A stretch of 64,000 nucleotides of DNA from the NCBI GenBank assembly GCA_040905185.1, contig JBBDRZ010000007.1, positions 186,001 through 250,000 on the forward strand. Direction: 5' to 3'. The translations under genes and the position numbers were made by a program. Shown here in pieces: positions 61,216-64,000 of this stretch. Numbering within the stretch: position 1 is the stretch's first letter; every line of letters begins with the position of its first letter. The notes beneath the pieces were generated by a model. The model was not told the DNA's origin, ran no database searches, and saw only the letters and a list, made by a program, of their open reading frames with translations. The DNA is from DASTEQ01 sp040905185. Its GTDB lineage: Bacteria > Chloroflexota > Limnocylindria > QHBO01.

Positions 61216-61671
61216 ATGGCTACCGTCCGTCGCGCGACCGCTTCCTGGAGCGGCGACCTGCTGTCGGGGAGCGGCACCGTGAGCGCCTACACGACCGGCC
61301 TCTTCACCGACCTGCCCGTCAGCTGGGCCTCACGCACCGAGGAGCCCGAAGGGCGCACCTCCCCCGAGGAGCTCCTGGCGGCCGCCCACGCCGCGTGCTA
61401 TGCCATGGCGTTCTCGAACACCCTGGCCAAGGCAGGCACGCCGCCCGAGCACCTCCATGTGGCGGCCGAGGTGGCATTCGAGAAGGACGAGTCGGGCTGG
61501 TCGGTCACCCATTCCGACCTCCAGGTCATCGGACGAGTGCCCGGTTGTTCGGTCGCCGATTTCGAGCGCATGGCAGCCGAGGCCAAGGATGGGTGCCCGA
61601 TCAGCCGGGCCCTGGCGGGCAACGTCAAGTTGTCGGTGGACGCCACCCTCGAGGAACCCGAGGAGACCTGA
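61216..61671 (+). CDS. osmC: OsmC-family peroxidase
   Basis: 151 residues from ATG 61216, after AAGGAGG. The two redox cysteines are Cys61 (AAHAACYAMAFS) and Cys127 (DGCPISRAL), as in OsmC. The TSPEELLAAAHA loop is typical. Removes organic hydroperoxides using dihydrolipoyl or thiol reductants. Second peroxide-defence gene in the window after bcp. Confidence 0.94.
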   Translation: MATVRRATASWSGDLLSGSGTVSAYTTGLFTDLPVSWASRTEEPEGRTSPEELLAAAHAACYAMAFSNTLAKAGTPPEHLHVAAEVAFEKDESGWSVTHSDLQVIGRVPGCSVADFERMAAEAKDGCPISRALAGNVKLSVDATLEEPEET

Positions 61672-61675
61672 ATCC

Positions 61676-63385
61676 ATGGGCGATTCGCCCGTTCAGACCG
61701 CCGACCGGTCCGCTCTGGCAGCGGTTGGCGAGGTCCTGCAATCGATCAACCGGTCGACCTTCGACCTGTCCACGGTTCTCCAGACGGTCATCGACAACGC
61801 GGTCCACCTGTGCCGTGCCGATCAGGGGAACGTCGTCCGGCAGGACGGGGAGGTGTACCGCGTCACGGCCCACTCCGGGCTGGTGTCCCCGGAGTACCTC
61901 GCCATGGTCATGAGCCGCGAATACCGCCCCGAGCGTGGCTCGGTCATCGGCCGAGCAGTGCTTGAGCGGCAGATGGTCCACATCGCGGACATCCTGGAGG
62001 ACCCCGAGTACGAGCTCCGCGATGTTCAGGCCGCGGCGGGGTATCGGACCATCCTGGGTCTGCCCATGCTCCACGACGGCGTCCCAATCGGCGTGCTGGT
62101 GCTGTGGCGACTCGAGGTGCGACCCTTCAGCGAGGCGGAGATCGGGCTTGTGACGACCTTTGCCGAGCAGGCGGCGCTGGCCATTCGCCTGGCCGGCGTC
62201 CTGGGCGAGACTCAGGAAGCACTCGAGCGAGAGTCGGCGATCGGGCAGGTCCTGGCCTCGATCGCGCGGTCCAGCTTTGACCTCCACGGCGTGCTGCAAA
62301 CGGTCATCGACAGTGCGACCCGGCTCACGCGCGCAGACGACGGGAACATCGTCCGCGAAGAGGGCGGCGTGTTCCGGGTGGCGGCATACACCGCGGGCGT
62401 TCCCGAATCGTTCCAGGAAATCATCAACAAGCGGGCATTCAAGGCCGAGCGGAGTTCGGCCATGGGACGGGCACTGCTCGAACAACGACCGGTCCAGATC
62501 GTGGATGTGCTGGCTGACCCGGAGTACACGCTCCTGGAGGCCCAGCGCGCGTCGGGCTTTCGGACCCTCCTCGGGATTCCGCTCATGAGCGAGGGGGCGC
62601 CGATCGGCGTCCTGGCGGTCTGGCGCACGCGGGTCGAACCGTTCAGCGACGCGGAGATCAGTCTGCTCAGCACGTTCGCCGACCAGGCCGCCCTGGCCAT
62701 CTCCAACGTCCGGCTCTTCGAAACGGTGGAGCGGCAGCGGACCGAGCTGGCGCGATTCGCGCCGCAGGTCGCCGGGCTGCTCTCTACCGAAGAGGGCGAA
62801 GCCCTGCTGGCCGGCCATCGGCGCGAAATCAGCGCCCTGTTCTGCGACCTTCGCGGCTTCACGCCCTTTGCCGAAACGGCCGAGCCGGAGGAGCTGTTCA
62901 GCGTCCTGCGCCAGTACCACGCTGCGGTGGGGGAGATCGCGGTGGCCAACGGCGGCACCGTCGAGCACTTCGCCGGCGACGGGCTGATGATCTTCTTCAA
63001 CGATCCGACGCCACTCCCGGCGCACCAGTTGGCATCAGTCCGCACCGCGATCGCCTTGCGTGCTCGGTTTGACGCGATGGCAGGCGAGTGGCACAAACGC
63101 GGGTACGAGCTGGGGCTCGGGGTGGGCATCGCGGTCGGGTACGCGACGCTGGGGAGGATCGGGTTCGAGGGACGATACGACTACGGAGGAGTGGGTGTCG
63201 TTGTGACCCTCGCCTCGCGCCTGAGCGACGCGGCAGCCCCAGGCGAGATCCTGATCAGCCAGCGGGCCTATGCGACCGTCGAGGAAAACGTTGAGGCCGA
63301 AATCGTCGAAGGCGTGAGCCTGAAGGGATTCCGCCAACCGGTTACCGCCTACCGGGTGACCGGGCTGCGGGAGTCTGCGGATTAG
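61676..63385 (+). CDS. GAF-GAF-class III nucleotidyl cyclase
   Basis: 569 residues from ATG 61676. Two similar GAF domains (about 15-180 and 190-355; each starts near SINRSTFDL or SIARSSFDL and contains RTILGLPM or RTLLGIPL) are followed by a class III cyclase: metal residues in FCDLRGFT and FAGDGLMIFF, then GVVVTLASRL where the usual Asn is Thr and Arg is kept. The GAF pair, probably from a duplication, would bind a cyclic nucleotide or other ligand and gate synthesis of cAMP or cGMP. Starts five bases after osmC. Confidence 0.88.
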   Translation: MGDSPVQTADRSALAAVGEVLQSINRSTFDLSTVLQTVIDNAVHLCRADQGNVVRQDGEVYRVTAHSGLVSPEYLAMVMSREYRPERGSVIGRAVLERQMVHIADILEDPEYELRDVQAAAGYRTILGLPMLHDGVPIGVLVLWRLEVRPFSEAEIGLVTTFAEQAALAIRLAGVLGETQEALERESAIGQVLASIARSSFDLHGVLQTVIDSATRLTRADDGNIVREEGGVFRVAAYTAGVPESFQEIINKRAFKAERSSAMGRALLEQRPVQIVDVLADPEYTLLEAQRASGFRTLLGIPLMSEGAPIGVLAVWRTRVEPFSDAEISLLSTFADQAALAISNVRLFETVERQRTELARFAPQVAGLLSTEEGEALLAGHRREISALFCDLRGFTPFAETAEPEELFSVLRQYHAAVGEIAVANGGTVEHFAGDGLMIFFNDPTPLPAHQLASVRTAIALRARFDAMAGEWHKRGYELGLGVGIAVGYATLGRIGFEGRYDYGGVGVVVTLASRLSDAAAPGEILISQRAYATVEENVEAEIVEGVSLKGFRQPVTAYRVTGLRESAD

Positions 63386-64000
63386 GCGACGGCGGCCATG
63401 ATCTCCGGCCGGAGGCCGGGATAGCCGGCGAGGAACTCAGTCCGTTCAAGCTTGAGTCGTTCGACCCAGCCGTTGTACTCGTCGGCGCGACCGGTCCGTT
63501 CATAGAGGAGCCGCGGCCGGAGGAGCTCCGGATCGTCAATCCCCGGCACCTCGGTCGCGACCTCGTAGCCGAAATCGGGGTCGGGCTCCCAGCGGATCGT
63601 CTCCTCGGCGATGGCCTTGACGATCACCCCCGAATGCTCGATCTCGAGCTTCTTGGAGCGCGGGTCGGTCTCCGACCCGCCCACACGCCCCGTGTTGACG
63701 AGATACACGTCGAAGGGATGGGTGCCCATCAGCTCCCAGAACCGATTGGCCTGCTGCTCGTCGCGATACGGGTAGAACGGGTTGGTACCCGGCACCCGCA
63801 GGGCTTTGCCTTCCTCGGCCGCGCCTCCAGCCGAGGTGCCCTTCGTCTCGCCGAGCATGAAATACGCCGCGGCCCGCTCGCGCGACAGGCGCGCCACGCC
63901 GGGGATGATGTTGTCGTTGCGGTTCAGGATCAACAGCTCGTTGACCGGGCCGATGTGGCGCGGGTCACGCCAGATGCCGAGCGAGGCCATCGCGAATGTG
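63382..64000 (-). CDS. pckA: Phosphoenolpyruvate carboxykinase (ATP), C-terminal part
   Basis: The last 205 codons lie in the window; the reading frame continues past 64000. Visible: LLILNRNDNIIPGVARLS, AAYFMLGETKGTSAGG and FDVYLVNTGRVGG, matching the C-terminal lobe of ATP-dependent PEPCK, with a family-typical helical end. Converts oxaloacetate to PEP for gluconeogenesis. Convergent with the cyclase gene, the stop codons overlapping by four bases. Confidence 0.85.
   Translation of the reverse strand, partial: TFAMASLGIWRDPRHIGPVNELLILNRNDNIIPGVARLSRERAAAYFMLGETKGTSAGGAAEEGKALRVPGTNPFYPYRDEQQANRFWELMGTHPFDVYLVNTGRVGGSETDPRSKKLEIEHSGVIVKAIAEETIRWEPDPDFGYEVATEVPGIDDPELLRPRLLYERTGRADEYNGWVERLKLERTEFLAGYPGLRPEIMAAVA

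Overview
The window is about 64 kb of very GC-rich (visually near 70 %), gene-dense bacterial chromosome with no insertion sequence, phage, CRISPR array or rRNA. No gene-free stretch exceeds 300 bases; the longest, about 190 bases, lies before the PhoX-like gene at 41123. The gene set fits a high-GC, probably single-membrane, aerobic bacterium: lipoproteins rather than outer-membrane machinery, a YkoEDC thiamine transporter, an actinobacterial-style PyrR leader element, a DUF5667-like partner of an ECF sigma factor, a GerW domain and System I (Ccm) cytochrome c maturation. I infer a Chloroflexota lineage (Limnocylindria-like) as most likely, with Actinomycetota as the alternative; nothing here proves it.

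Layout. 1-5.2 kb: a YbaK deacylase, then a TPP-riboswitch-led thiamine operon (thiN, ykoE, ykoD, ykoC and a hydrolase lacking its nucleophile). 5.2-11.6 kb: Bcp peroxiredoxin, two tiny membrane proteins, a YhaO/YhaN (SbcDC-like) pair and a class B penicillin-binding protein. 11.6-17.7 kb: a quinol:cytochrome c oxidoreductase operon with split b6-type cytochrome b, Rieske protein and diheme cytochrome c, headed by a GltD-like flavoprotein with ferredoxin clusters. 17.7-25.8 kb: class II aldolase, cupin-cyclase fusion, A-type Fe-S carrier, aminotransferase coupled to a transketolase-like enzyme, GAF/fRMsr, HxlR regulator and a cupredoxin lipoprotein. 25.9-32.3 kb: a complete ccmABCDEFGH cluster, which would mature the c-type cytochromes made elsewhere in the window. 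32.3-42.7 kb: the phosphate regulon (phoR, phoB, phoU, pstBACS on the minus strand, then half-size TauE, Pit, DUF47 and a PhoX-like protein). 42.8-50.8 kb: tRNA-Lys, an ECF sigma factor with its membrane partner, a degenerate acyl-CoA synthetase with an acyltransferase, a GT87-like protein, a second cupredoxin lipoprotein, a saccharopine dehydrogenase/GerW chimera and initiator tRNA. 50.8-54.4 kb: nitroreductase, a heme-copper-oxidase-like membrane protein without copper-site ligands, its cytochrome c partner and NAD(P)H-hydrate epimerase. 54.4-59.6 kb: a PyrR-controlled pyrimidine operon (pyrR, pyrB, pyrC, three unknown genes, pyrE). 59.6-64 kb: GalT-like protein, GNAT, OsmC, a GAF-GAF-cyclase and the 3' end of an ATP-type PEP carboxykinase.

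Cross-cutting signals. Many genes overlap by 4 bases (ATGA, GTGA, TTGA and apparently CTGA). Several promoters place the -10 box only 6-9 bases before a start codon, suggesting leaderless mRNAs. Several enzymes keep their fold motifs but lose catalytic residues (hydrolase, acyl-CoA synthetase, GalT-like protein, oxidase-like subunit). The strongest candidates for undescribed biology are the NAD(P)H-linked cytochrome bc complex, the copper-less oxidase-like pair, the three unknown genes inside the pyr operon and the dehydrogenase-GerW chimera.
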